From the NCBI GenBank assembly GCA_964606325.1, contig CAZSGE010000048.1:1-20478 (forward strand): 20,478 nucleotides of DNA, given 5' to 3'. How positions within the stretch are numbered: position 1 is the stretch's first letter; each line of letters starts with the position of its first letter. This document shows positions 1 through 8,312 of the stretch, piece by piece. The notes under the pieces are model-generated. The model had not been told where the DNA came from and made no database searches. It was given only the letters and a program-made list of their open reading frames with translations. The translations under genes were made by a program, and so were the position numbers. This DNA comes from Berkiella sp964606325. GTDB lineage: Bacteria; Pseudomonadota; Gammaproteobacteria; Berkiellales; Berkiellaceae.

Positions 1-44
1 AAAACCTTCAATCAAATAAAATATACTATAATTGCCTTTAGCTT

Positions 45-1277
45 TTATCGATGTCTGCCACCGCCACTTCTATGTTCCATACGGGCACCACCTCGGTTTT
101 CCATACGGGCACCACCTCGGTTTTCCATACTGCCACGACCTTCGTTTCTGAACTCTTGACGTTGCGCACCACCTCTTTGCTTTACTTCTGAGTTACCAGG
201 CCTTGCACGGTTAGCATCTGAATGAGGTGTATTTTGTTTAGCTCTATTTTGTTGTTTAGCGCTATTCCCTTTAAGATTTTGCTTATCGTGTTGTTGAGCA
301 TTTGTGCCTCTATCATTTTGGCGTGTTTGCGCATCATTGCGATTCAAATCATTCTGACGTTTGAGCTCTTGTTGCCCCTGCTCAGCACGGCCACGAAATT
401 GCTCACGCGCTTCATTGTTTTTCAACTGATCTTTGCCATACTTTTGTTGCATTGCTTTATCATAATAAGGAACACCTTCGCGGTGTGCAGGATCATGTCT
501 CCAATTGTTATCAGTGATGTTAGTTCTATTAAAGCTATTGTAACGATTAACATTAATATCAACATTACCATTATGCCAATTACAGTTACCCCAAATCGCA
601 TTCCCAACCGCTAAACCTGCGCCAAATGAAATTAATGCAGTACCAATATTATAATTAGGCGGATAGTAATAATAGGGTGGATAAGAAGGATAAGCCCAGG
701 CGCCATAAACTACATTTGGATCATAAACTGGAACATAGATAACCTCAGGGTTGGCTGGCTCAATCGTGATGATAGAGCTACCTGATTGTTCAGTTTTGTT
801 GACCACTTGTTCTTTAGTTGTATTGAGGTTGCCTTTATCTTGTGCCTTCGCGCGTAATCTTTGCACAGCATCAAGTACTTCCTTTTGCTGTTCAAGAAAA
901 GCATCTCCCAATTGCTGAGTCATATCAAGCTTTTGATTTAACATATCAAGCACTTGAGGTATAGCAACTAAAGACTTCACACTTGCATCCCAAGGCTGCT
1001 GTTGCAAGGCGTCTTCAAGGGCTTTGTCTTTAAGATTAGGGTTAGCTTTCATCCAGCGATCTGCTGATACAATCTCAAGTGGATAGGTGCTAGCCATCAA
1101 TATTTGTGCTACAAGCGCATCCGGATAAAGTGCAATCGGGGCAACCAATTGCTCAATTTGTTCCTGTGTGAAGGCTGGTTTCATTGTCTGTGTATCTTGT
1201 TGGCTGTTAGCTTGCAAGGGCAATAGCATCAGCATGGCGAGCAACATCGAGACTACCGTTCTTAAAGTATTACTCAT
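45..1277 (-). CDS. Secreted DUF3300 family protein with repetitive Arg/Gln/Asn-rich tail
   Basis: A 410-residue protein of unknown function, probably exported to the periplasm or envelope. The ATG at 1277 is chosen over an in-frame ATG at 1358 because it has a GGAG ribosome site about 7 bases upstream and puts a Sec signal peptide at the very N-terminus (hydrophobic core LLAMLMLLPLQA, cleavage near residue 25). Residues ~35-190 match the DUF3300 pattern: a FTQEQIEQLVAPIALYPDAL segment, an SADRWMK helix, a PWD/VKSLVAIPQVL block, and the hallmark EVIYVPVYDPNVVYG. A Tyr/Pro-rich stretch and a short Gly/Ala hydrophobic segment follow. From residue ~260 on, the protein is low-complexity and rich in Gln, Asn, Arg and Gly, ending in near-identical MENRGGAR octapeptides. 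E. coli YacH, as I recall it, belongs to the same family and also has a repetitive tail. The family call is firm; the role is unknown. Confidence 0.85.
   Translation of the reverse strand: MSNTLRTVVSMLLAMLMLLPLQANSQQDTQTMKPAFTQEQIEQLVAPIALYPDALVAQILMASTYPLEIVSADRWMKANPNLKDKALEDALQQQPWDASVKSLVAIPQVLDMLNQKLDMTQQLGDAFLEQQKEVLDAVQRLRAKAQDKGNLNTTKEQVVNKTEQSGSSIITIEPANPEVIYVPVYDPNVVYGAWAYPSYPPYYYYPPNYNIGTALISFGAGLAVGNAIWGNCNWHNGNVDINVNRYNSFNRTNITDNNWRHDPAHREGVPYYDKAMQQKYGKDQLKNNEAREQFRGRAEQGQQELKRQNDLNRNDAQTRQNDRGTNAQQHDKQNLKGNSAKQQNRAKQNTPHSDANRARPGNSEVKQRGGAQRQEFRNEGRGSMENRGGARMENRGGARMEHRSGGGRHR
75..146. repeat. 24-bp tandem repeat, three copies, inside the DUF3300 gene
   Basis: Two identical 24-bp units (75-98 and 99-122, beginning ttccatacgggcacc) and one diverged unit (123-146) lie head to tail. 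The unit is a multiple of three, so changes in copy number stay in frame and add or remove one MENRGGAR-type octapeptide from the protein tail. Confidence 0.85.
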
Positions 1278-1434
1278 ATATAGTCTCCACATTTTATGAT
1301 CAGCACAGATAGCTGGTTTTATATCTATAAACAAATTAGCAGAATTATTGAATATCATCGGCTAAATTCAGATATTATTGAGTAGCTGAATGTTCAACTG
1401 CGATGGCGCTGTACTTAGGATTGTACTGAGCTAT

Positions 1435-1719
1435 CTAATCATTGGTTTTTTGCTCATTTTCTAGCGCCTTTTTAGTAATATCTGCATATAGCTGGATAGC
1501 TCTTGAAATGATATCTTGATATTCCGGATGTTTGTCAGACAGATACAGAATATATTGCGCATCATTGAAAACCATTTCTAAAAACTCCATGTCAGAACCG
1601 TCTAATTTTGCACCTGACATTACTTTTTTTTCAATATCAAGCGCCCTTGGCAAACGTTGATTGTTAAAACGTTTAAGAAGTGCTTGGATCACGACTTCAT
1701 CTTCTGCATTTTTATCCAT
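1435..1719 (-). CDS. Small hypothetical protein (94 aa)
   Basis: I do not recognise this protein. It is 94 residues, acidic at the N-terminus (MDKNAEDEVV), predicted mostly alpha-helical, with no signal peptide, membrane segment or cysteine. A central KLDGSDMEFLEMVFNDAQ segment is followed by a probable helix ending in KKALENEQ. The start at 1719 has an AGGA element about 8 bases upstream, which supports translation. It lies between the alpha/beta hydrolase gene and the DUF3300 gene on the same strand. The gaps (about 50 bases upstream, about 155 downstream) allow co-transcription with the hydrolase. The composition looks like a genuine cytoplasmic protein, possibly a small regulator or chaperone-like helical protein, but nothing in the sequence identifies a function. 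Confidence 0.65.
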   Translation of the reverse strand: MDKNAEDEVVIQALLKRFNNQRLPRALDIEKKVMSGAKLDGSDMEFLEMVFNDAQYILYLSDKHPEYQDIISRAIQLYADITKKALENEQKTND

Positions 1720-1771
1720 TACATATTCCTGATTAAATGTATTATGAAATAATAAACGACAGCATTAAAAA

Positions 1772-2803
1772 TTAGTGCTTAGTAATAGTGTCTTGATAAA
1801 AAGTCCACCATAACATACGTCCCGCTTGATTAATGGCTGATTGAGCAGCCGGTGTTTTGGCGAGCGCATTAAGCATAACAAAATCATGCAGCGTACCAAG
1901 ATAACGGACAGCAGTTACAGGCACCCCAGCTTGTATTAGCTTGTTAGCATAGGCTTCACCTTCATCTCTTAATACATCGTTTTGATCTGTAATCACCAAT
2001 GCAGGCGGTAAGCCTGCTAAATCTTTAATAGAGGCCTGCAAAGGTGAGGCAGTGATTTTCTTTGCATCTTCCTTGTTGGGTAAATAAGCATCCCAAAACC
2101 ATTGCATTGCCTTTTTTGTTAACCATGGGCCATTCTCAAATTCTTTGTAGCTTGCTGTTTCAAAAGAAGCATCGGTCACAGGATAAAACAACACTTGAAA
2201 ATCAATTTTTGGGGTTTTCTTTTCTTTAGCCATTAAAGTTACGACTATCGCCATATTACCACCAACGCTATCTCCTGCTACCGCTAACTTTGTGGGATCA
2301 AGGTTAAGCGACTTACCATTTTGCGCCACCCATTTGGTCGCAGCATATGCTTCATTAATTTGGGTAGGATATTTCGCTTCAGGGGCAGGACTATAATCTA
2401 CGAATACGATAGCAGCATTAGCTGCATTGGTAAGCTCACGTAATAATCTTTCATGTGTTTTAAAATCACCTAATACCCAACCACCACCGTGAAAATACAT
2501 AACCACGGGCAAGGGATTAGCTGAGTTTTTCGGTCGAATAATATGCAATGGAATTTTTTTGCCATCAACATCAATGGTTTTCTCATCGATATCAGCAGGG
2601 GCTAAGTCAACAGGATTCGCTTGGGCATTCGATAAAACAGCTCTTGCCTCAACCGGTGTCATAGAAAAAATTGGCTTGCCAGCCTTTTTATTTAAGGCAT
2701 CGACAAATTGTTGTGTATCCCATTGTAAAACGGGTTGATCCGCCAAAACGAATGGAGCATTCAATAGTAATGCGCAAAAGGCTAGCTTGGGTAAATTTTT
2801 CAT
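1772..2803 (-). CDS. Exported alpha/beta hydrolase of the hormone-sensitive lipase (esterase) family
   Basis: A 343-residue carboxylesterase/lipase-like enzyme that should hydrolyse short or medium acyl esters. All landmarks of the bacterial HSL family are visible: the oxyanion-hole HGGGW (105-109), the nucleophile elbow GDSVGG with Ser179, the acid in DVLRDEG (Asp276) and the catalytic His in LHDF (His306). The first ~20 residues (MKNLPKLAFCALLLNAPFVLA) form a Sec signal peptide, so the enzyme probably acts in the periplasm or outside the cell. The ATG at 2803 is preferred to the one at 2815 because GGAG sits 6 bases before it, while the upstream ATG has no ribosome site and would blunt the signal peptide. 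The gene stands on the strand opposite the GST-like gene, with a 156-base divergent promoter region between them. The family is certain; the substrate is unknown. Confidence 0.9.
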   Translation of the reverse strand: MKNLPKLAFCALLLNAPFVLADQPVLQWDTQQFVDALNKKAGKPIFSMTPVEARAVLSNAQANPVDLAPADIDEKTIDVDGKKIPLHIIRPKNSANPLPVVMYFHGGGWVLGDFKTHERLLRELTNAANAAIVFVDYSPAPEAKYPTQINEAYAATKWVAQNGKSLNLDPTKLAVAGDSVGGNMAIVVTLMAKEKKTPKIDFQVLFYPVTDASFETASYKEFENGPWLTKKAMQWFWDAYLPNKEDAKKITASPLQASIKDLAGLPPALVITDQNDVLRDEGEAYANKLIQAGVPVTAVRYLGTLHDFVMLNALAKTPAAQSAINQAGRMLWWTFYQDTITKH

Positions 2804-2959
2804 TGGATGCTCCATAACACTGATATAAATTAGAAATAGACTTTATGAGCGTTGAATTCAACCAATTTGTTAATAGCTGTTTTTAAAATGAGTATCTTTT
2901 CATTAAGAAAATAACAATACATTCGATATCTTCATTAAATACTCTTTGAAGGTAAATAT

Positions 2960-3730
2960 ATGCTCCTGTATAGCGCCCCTCCATCTTATTATTCTATGAT
3001 TGCGCGCTTGGCGCTTAATGAAAGCAAGCTACCATTTGATACCCGTTATATGGATATCCATATTGCCAAAGATCAGCTATCACCATGGTATATTGCTGTT
3101 AATCCTTCCATGACTGTGCCTTCCTTAACCGATGCCAATACCACATGGACAGATAGCCGCGATATCTTAAAACTTGCAGCAACCAAGGCAGATGGGGCCT
3201 GGTGTGACGCTGATCCTGCACTATCACAAGAGATTGAAAAAATTGTTTGTGCCCATTATAACATTCCAATTGAAAAGCTTACCTTTGGCAAAGTAATGAC
3301 ACGATCTTACCCGCTACGCAAAATTTTCCCAATGATGTTAAGCCGCATTATTAAGCATCTTGAAGCAGAAGCATTAACCATCCCCAATCCTGAAGCTGCC
3401 AAAGCAAAAATTGCTGTTAATCAAGAGCGGTTAGCCTATTTCACTGAGGGAAATCAAATTAAAAAACTTGATGACAGAAGAGAAGAGGTGCGTCAATATC
3501 TAGCACAATTACCACATCCACAAGCGCTATTGTTTGGCGAAAAAATGAGCTCTGCAGACGTTGTAAGCGCCATATTATACGCACGGCTTATCATGATAGG
3601 TGAAAATAAGCTAATGAATACTTCACCTAGTATTTCAAAATGGTTTGATCGTATGAAAATGCGACCGGCTTTTATTAAATCGGATGTCTGGATGCACTTT
3701 AAGCCTTGGCGTATATTGATGCGGTACTAA
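2960..3730 (+). CDS. Glutathione S-transferase family protein
   Basis: A 256-residue cytoplasmic GST-fold protein. The N-terminal thioredoxin-like domain (about residues 1-78) shows YSAPPSYYSMIARLAL, where the Ser/Tyr of bacterial GSTs sits before helix 1. It then has the cis-proline VPSL (53-56) and the glutathione gamma-glutamyl contact TDSRDI (64-69), usually (E/D)S. The all-alpha C-terminal domain (about 90-250) includes the SADVVSAILYARL helix, the usual N-capping S/T-x-x-D position of GSTs (here SSAD). The start has a GAAGG element about 8 bases upstream. The protein is slightly longer than typical bacterial GSTs (200-220), with an extended basic stretch around residues 113-170. The gene is monocistronic, divergent from the esterase gene and convergent with the DoxX-like gene. 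It could be a detoxifying transferase or a non-enzymatic GST-like protein; the sequence does not decide. Confidence 0.85.
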   Translation: MLLYSAPPSYYSMIARLALNESKLPFDTRYMDIHIAKDQLSPWYIAVNPSMTVPSLTDANTTWTDSRDILKLAATKADGAWCDADPALSQEIEKIVCAHYNIPIEKLTFGKVMTRSYPLRKIFPMMLSRIIKHLEAEALTIPNPEAAKAKIAVNQERLAYFTEGNQIKKLDDRREEVRQYLAQLPHPQALLFGEKMSSADVVSAILYARLIMIGENKLMNTSPSISKWFDRMKMRPAFIKSDVWMHFKPWRILMRY

Positions 3731-3765
3731 TCTGCATTGCTACAACCAAACGCAAAGGCTCCAGT

Positions 3766-4182
3766 TCATTCACCTTGATGTAAACTATTGTCCATATTGA
3801 TCATTACTAAAATTAAAACAACTAATGGCACATTTTTCGCAATCGGTGCAAAGGGATGTATTAATTCCTCGGGCAATTTCCATGCTATGATCATGCTATA
3901 AATCACAATAACAGCAATTTGCAAATAACAAGATCTTTTCACCTGATATTGAAATAACATCAACATACCCAAAACAGCATCTAAAAGGCATGCACTATAT
4001 AATGTGATAGGTTGCCAAGAAACAGGAATACCTACTTGAGAAAGCAATTCATAAGACTTTTCATGAGAAAATAAAAAAGCGCTACACAAAGCACTATAGA
4101 GCCAAATAAAGGCAAGGCTATAGGCAATCAGAGTTTTCATGAATCGTGTGTTGCACTCTCTTATTAGCCTATCATGTGCCAT
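3766..4182 (-). CDS. DoxX-like family integral membrane protein
   Basis: A 138-residue inner-membrane protein with four predicted transmembrane helices (about 17-38, 58-78, 84-101 and 113-130). The pattern is that of the DoxX-like family: an initial helix with a WLYSALCSAFLF core, a short loop SYELLSQVGIP (the family's E-x-LL-x-x-x-G-I/L), and the C-terminal LIHPFAPIAKNVPLVVLILV, which closely resembles the HP-GP--KN-PL signature of that family. The first ATG at 4182 is used because a perfect AAGGAG lies 5 bases upstream. The alternative Met15 at 4140 has no ribosome site. Members often sit with NAD(P)-binding epimerase-like genes, but here the gene is alone and only 35 bases from the convergent GST gene. 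Function unknown. Confidence 0.75.
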   Translation of the reverse strand: MAHDRLIRECNTRFMKTLIAYSLAFIWLYSALCSAFLFSHEKSYELLSQVGIPVSWQPITLYSACLLDAVLGMLMLFQYQVKRSCYLQIAVIVIYSMIIAWKLPEELIHPFAPIAKNVPLVVLILVMINMDNSLHQGE

Positions 4183-4318
4183 TGCATCTCCTTGGTATCT
4201 TTATATTTCATCCATTTTGCTGAACTCTATATTGCCATAAGATCACACCGTATTACAGCAACAACTTTGTTATTATTCTTACAAAGATTCTAGGTTGTAA
4301 TTTATATATACAAAATAG

Positions 4319-7300
4319 CTAGCGCTTTTTCCATTTTCTAGATTTACTTTTGCGATTGGCTGCATCACAACCTGCAATACACTTCTCTTTCAACGACTTT
4401 ACGTTTGCAACCATGTTTTGCAACATGGGAGATAATAACGGCGGACTCTCCGCTTTTATTAATGGTTGTTCTTTTTCATCAGAGGTAATACTTAACTGTT
4501 CAAAATATGGAGAAAGTTTGTCGACTGTTGCAATGGATTTATTTTGACTTTTATGGATTAATTCAAGCAAATAAGCACCTTTATCTGCATCAAAGAAAGC
4601 TAGCGCATGAGCAGTAAAACTATCAAAAGCTGCCGGATATTGTTTTAGAATTTCCAGCAAACATTCAGGTTTACCCTTTTGAGCAGCTTCAACTGCTAGG
4701 GATAATACGCTGACACCTTTAAAACGACCTTCTTCAACTGGGTGAGTAAAGTTTTTTTCTTTAAACTCACCAGGAAATCGGTTTAAAACCGCCATCATGT
4801 GTTCCGGGTGTTCCAATGCAGCAAAGGCCAAGTACCACAGCGCGCTTTTACCTTTATTTTTTCCGGTTACCACGCGAGCAGAAAAGTCAGCTGCATGAAG
4901 ATAGCCTTGCTTTTCTAAAGAAGTCGTAAAATGCTGGGATCTACCTTGGAGTAGTTCTCTAATCGATATATGCAAGGTTTGTCTTAGAATGGACTGGGAT
5001 AAGATTGTTATAATTTCATGATTTTCATTCATACGAGCTATATCAACCACCGTAAAACCTGAATTATCTTTGATTTTAACGCTAGCACCTGCATTTAGAA
5101 GCGCTAATACGCACTCCTTTTGTTGGTGTAACACAGCGAGCTGTAATGGCGTTGTTCCGTTTATATCTTGTGCATTAATGTTAACCCTTGGATCTTTTAT
5201 GAGCGCCATGACAGGACCAAGGTCCCCTGATTGCGTAGCATGATGAAGTGCCGTTCTACCAACTGTATCTTGGGCGTTTAAATCGACTCTGGTATCTTTC
5301 ATAAGTAAGTAAATCAATTCTACATTATTAGTTAAAGCGGCAGCATGAATAGGAGTAAGTCCAAAATTATCTTTGACATTAACATTAACATCAACTTCAC
5401 CTAAAAGCGCAGCAACTATCTGTAAAAAGCCTCCATCAGCCGCATGATGAAGTGCGCTTGCCCCACGGGTTGTATCAATTGCATTGACAAACTTAACAGG
5501 CTTTTTGAGATATTCCTGAACCACCACCAGATCACCATTCTTTGCGGCCTTTAAGAACACATCTGCTTCCTTGTAGAGAATTTTCTCACTATTCTCTATC
5601 TCTTGAGTTAAGAGTTCTGTAGCAACGTGCTCTTTTGAAATTCTTTCTAATTCAAGCGCTGTCATCCCATCATTGTCTTTAATGGATAAATCAATTCTTT
5701 TATCATTGAAAAGCAATGCATATATATTTTCAAACTTCTTACAAGCAGCTAAATGTAGTGCTGTCATGCCATCATCTGCTTTTTGGTTAACATTAATATC
5801 GGGCTGATCTAACAATATTTTTACTAACTCTTCAAAGCCCATCATAGCGGCAACTTGAAGAGGGGTGAGATGATGATATTTATCCTTAATGTTAATTTTT
5901 CTTTTAGGTTGACTCAAATATTGTCTTACGGTTTTCAAATCTCCAGTAGCAACAGCTCTATGAAACTCAGCCACCGTAATCATTTTCTTTTTCGCTTGAT
6001 TAGGAGCGAAAACATAGGAATTCCATTGTTTTAATTGTTCTTCTGCTGCCGAATCATCGTAGGCAAGATTCAATTTCAGAATATTTCTTGCCTGAACAAT
6101 CAAACCTCTTTTTGCTAAATCTTCCGCTTTTACTTTAAACTCATCAGGCGAAGAGGGCTTATTCGTGCCATTTAATGTCTCTTGAGGCAAGCTTTGAGTA
6201 ACTTTCTCTTGAAGTGGTTTGATTATATTTTTCAGACGATGATCTTTTTGTGCATTTTGCACAACATATAGCTCATCTGTTGCTCGCGTTGCGCCAGCAA
6301 AGCACGCCGACAGCTCAGCCGAGCACATCGCATCTTGATCTGATACAATTTTTCTTTCTAACAATTCATTTACTTTATAAAGTTTTTCACTATTTAATAA
6401 CTTATAAAGCACCACTTTTTTATACTCTAAGCCCTTGGCTTGTTTTGGTGTAAACACCTGCGCAAATTTGAACTTTTTAGAAACCTCATCAACATATTCT
6501 TTTTGCGTTATAACGCAAACATCTGCATCCTGCGCAAGTGCTTCCAGTGTTTTTGTAGATGCTTTATCTGTTGCTTCCAACCAGTGGACCATACCACCTT
6601 GTCTGTGTGAACGTGCAACTTCGTCTTCTTTTTTGTTTTTGGGTGAAAGCGCGATACGCAAATTATTAAACACTAGCGCGAAATCCATTATTGCCTGAGG
6701 GCAACGATAGTGTGTCGGTAGCTTTACTTCGTTTACTTTTGCGTGCGCAAATTGATTCGTTAGTATATTTTTTAAATATATTAACTTTTGCTTTTCGTCT
6801 AAGAGGTTTTGTCTTGGATCAAGGCAATATACAATGCTGCCATGCTTGGCTAGTTTTAACAAATTCTTTAACTGGATGTGCGATAAATCTTGAGATTCAT
6901 CAACGATAACTTGATCGTATTCACCTTGTCGCTCTTGCCCAAACTCATAAAAATCACTCACTAACGGATATTCTTTGCGCCATAAACTATAAACAATATA
7001 TAACCATTTTCTTTCTTCTGGATCTGCAAACAGACATTGTTTTTGCCCAACACCATTAATATAATCTTCTTTGCTATAGCCAGAAAGAATTCTAAACTCT
7101 TCATAAACGAGCGCTGCTTTATTTTCGTATTTTGCTTTTTTATCTTTATCCTTTACTCTTTTTTGTAAAAATTCACAAAACCATGTTTGAAAAAGTTCTT
7201 GACCATTTTCAGTTAAGTCAGGCTGTAAGTCTGAGTAGGCAAGCACATTGGCTAATGCTGGATTATATTCTGTACAAGATTCCCATTCTTCCCTGATTTT

Positions 7301-7924
7301 ATTGGCAAGGAAGTGCGATTGCGTCACATAAAGCACTTTCTGATTTTTTTCAACGGCTTGCTTTAATAACGCCAAAGCAAGACTTGTTTTGCCTGAACCT
7401 GGGGGGCCTTGAATAATGATGGGGGTTGAAGTGCTAAGCGCTCTCTCTTGCACCTCATCAAACACAATGTAGTTGCCATTACTCTCATGTGCGCATTTTA
7501 ATAATATATCATCAGTTTGAGCTTCATTATTATACAAAACATCAGTGTTTTCTTCTGATGTATCACCTAAGAACTCATCAAAATCTTTTAATAACTCCTC
7601 ATCTGTTATTTTAGAATATTCTTCAGGTCTTTTATTTAAAAACTTCTTTAAAACCTTTCTGTTTCGCAATTTTGATTTATAATTATGATCCTCAGTAATA
7701 TAAACAATAATAATTTTATTATCCGCACTGCGAGTATATAAAATTCTACCTTTATCATTTATTTTAATGCGATGCAGATTATGATTTTTTAAAGGTTTAG
7801 GATTGGCTCCTGGCGTGAGTTCCTCTTTTTGTAAGCTGATTATCAAGCCTTTATATTTCTCAATTAATTCAAAAGGGATCTTACGATCATATAACACGGT
7901 TGTTGGCTCAATTTCTTTTTTCAT
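4319..7924 (-). CDS. RelE-like domain / UvrD-like SF1 helicase / ankyrin-repeat fusion protein
   Basis: A 1201-residue multidomain protein. Residues ~15-97 read like a RelE/ParE-family toxin fold: a helical pair, then LKNHNLHRIKINDKGRILYT, then a NKIIIVYITEDHNY strand. Residues ~150-570 are an SF1 (UvrD/Rep-like) helicase: Gln of the Q motif near 159, Walker A GPPGSGKT (173-180), Walker B VIVDESQD (339-346), motif III YCLDPRQN (366-373), motif IV THYRCP (404-409), motif V KQAKGLEYKKVVLY (494-507) and motif VI GATRATDELYVV (544-555). Residues ~655-775 and ~785-980 hold two blocks of ankyrin repeats (for example DGMTALHLAACK, FGLTPIHAAALTNN, VGRTALHHATQSGDL). Residues 980-1150 look like degenerate repeats, and the C-terminus is a basic cluster (RKSKSRKWKKR). 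An AGGT element precedes the ATG. The helicase motifs look intact. It could act on nucleic acid in the cell, or be a secreted effector; ankyrin blocks favour a protein partner. The RelE-like call is by pattern only. Confidence 0.85.
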   Translation of the reverse strand: MKKEIEPTTVLYDRKIPFELIEKYKGLIISLQKEELTPGANPKPLKNHNLHRIKINDKGRILYTRSADNKIIIVYITEDHNYKSKLRNRKVLKKFLNKRPEEYSKITDEELLKDFDEFLGDTSEENTDVLYNNEAQTDDILLKCAHESNGNYIVFDEVQERALSTSTPIIIQGPPGSGKTSLALALLKQAVEKNQKVLYVTQSHFLANKIREEWESCTEYNPALANVLAYSDLQPDLTENGQELFQTWFCEFLQKRVKDKDKKAKYENKAALVYEEFRILSGYSKEDYINGVGQKQCLFADPEERKWLYIVYSLWRKEYPLVSDFYEFGQERQGEYDQVIVDESQDLSHIQLKNLLKLAKHGSIVYCLDPRQNLLDEKQKLIYLKNILTNQFAHAKVNEVKLPTHYRCPQAIMDFALVFNNLRIALSPKNKKEDEVARSHRQGGMVHWLEATDKASTKTLEALAQDADVCVITQKEYVDEVSKKFKFAQVFTPKQAKGLEYKKVVLYKLLNSEKLYKVNELLERKIVSDQDAMCSAELSACFAGATRATDELYVVQNAQKDHRLKNIIKPLQEKVTQSLPQETLNGTNKPSSPDEFKVKAEDLAKRGLIVQARNILKLNLAYDDSAAEEQLKQWNSYVFAPNQAKKKMITVAEFHRAVATGDLKTVRQYLSQPKRKINIKDKYHHLTPLQVAAMMGFEELVKILLDQPDINVNQKADDGMTALHLAACKKFENIYALLFNDKRIDLSIKDNDGMTALELERISKEHVATELLTQEIENSEKILYKEADVFLKAAKNGDLVVVQEYLKKPVKFVNAIDTTRGASALHHAADGGFLQIVAALLGEVDVNVNVKDNFGLTPIHAAALTNNVELIYLLMKDTRVDLNAQDTVGRTALHHATQSGDLGPVMALIKDPRVNINAQDINGTTPLQLAVLHQQKECVLALLNAGASVKIKDNSGFTVVDIARMNENHEIITILSQSILRQTLHISIRELLQGRSQHFTTSLEKQGYLHAADFSARVVTGKNKGKSALWYLAFAALEHPEHMMAVLNRFPGEFKEKNFTHPVEEGRFKGVSVLSLAVEAAQKGKPECLLEILKQYPAAFDSFTAHALAFFDADKGAYLLELIHKSQNKSIATVDKLSPYFEQLSITSDEKEQPLIKAESPPLLSPMLQNMVANVKSLKEKCIAGCDAANRKSKSRKWKKR

Positions 7925-8312
7925 AAGTATTACCTGCGAAATACCCCATAGGCATAACCTTGCCCAAGAAGTATTGATGGATGACTGATTAAAGATAAGG
8001 GTTTGATAACAGCGTGGCGCTTAGGAGTAGCCAGCGTATAGCTGGACGTTCAGGTTAAGCATATAAAACAGCCCACCACGACTAAATGATTGTGGGAAAA
8101 ATGAAAGTAAGTAAAACATTCTGGGTTATATCTATGATTGTAAGCTAGCCAGACATTATTAGTTTCCTAACTGCATGTCAAGAAAAACATGATATAAATA
8201 AGCTAGTTAGTATGTTATGCAGCTGAGACTTAATAGCTATATCATCTCATAACATTATTGCATTACAGAGGGGTGCTCACAGCTTATGTCACTGGAGCAC
8301 CTGCGACAAATA
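7925..8312. other. 388-base stretch without a convincing gene
   Basis: This is the promoter region for the helicase-ankyrin gene at its left end and the 3' flank of the L,D-transpeptidase gene at its right end. It contains a small hairpin (CCAGC-GTATA-GCTGG, within 8033-8047) and a 7-bp inverted repeat GGTGCTC/GAGCACC (8272-8278 and 8295-8301) just past the transpeptidase stop. Neither has a T-run in the expected orientation. A plus-strand frame from 8101 (15 codons to a TAG, then open to 8226) is treated among the findings. Confidence 0.5.

Noticed and set aside
222..614. 130-codon hydrophobic open frame on the plus strand
   Set aside because: It lies entirely inside the DUF3300 gene on the other strand. 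Its Ile/Leu-rich make-up is what the antisense of Asn/Gln-rich coding sequence gives, and it has no ribosome site.
1278..1358. Longer N-terminus of the DUF3300 protein
   Set aside because: The extra 27 residues precede the signal peptide, and the upstream ATG lacks a ribosome site.
6250..6909. Three consecutive plus-strand open frames
   Set aside because: They are antisense to the helicase domain, whose motifs continue without break across this stretch.
8272..8301. 7-bp inverted repeat as terminator of the L,D-transpeptidase gene
   Set aside because: The loop is 16 bases and no T-run follows on the minus strand, so it does not meet the intrinsic-terminator pattern.
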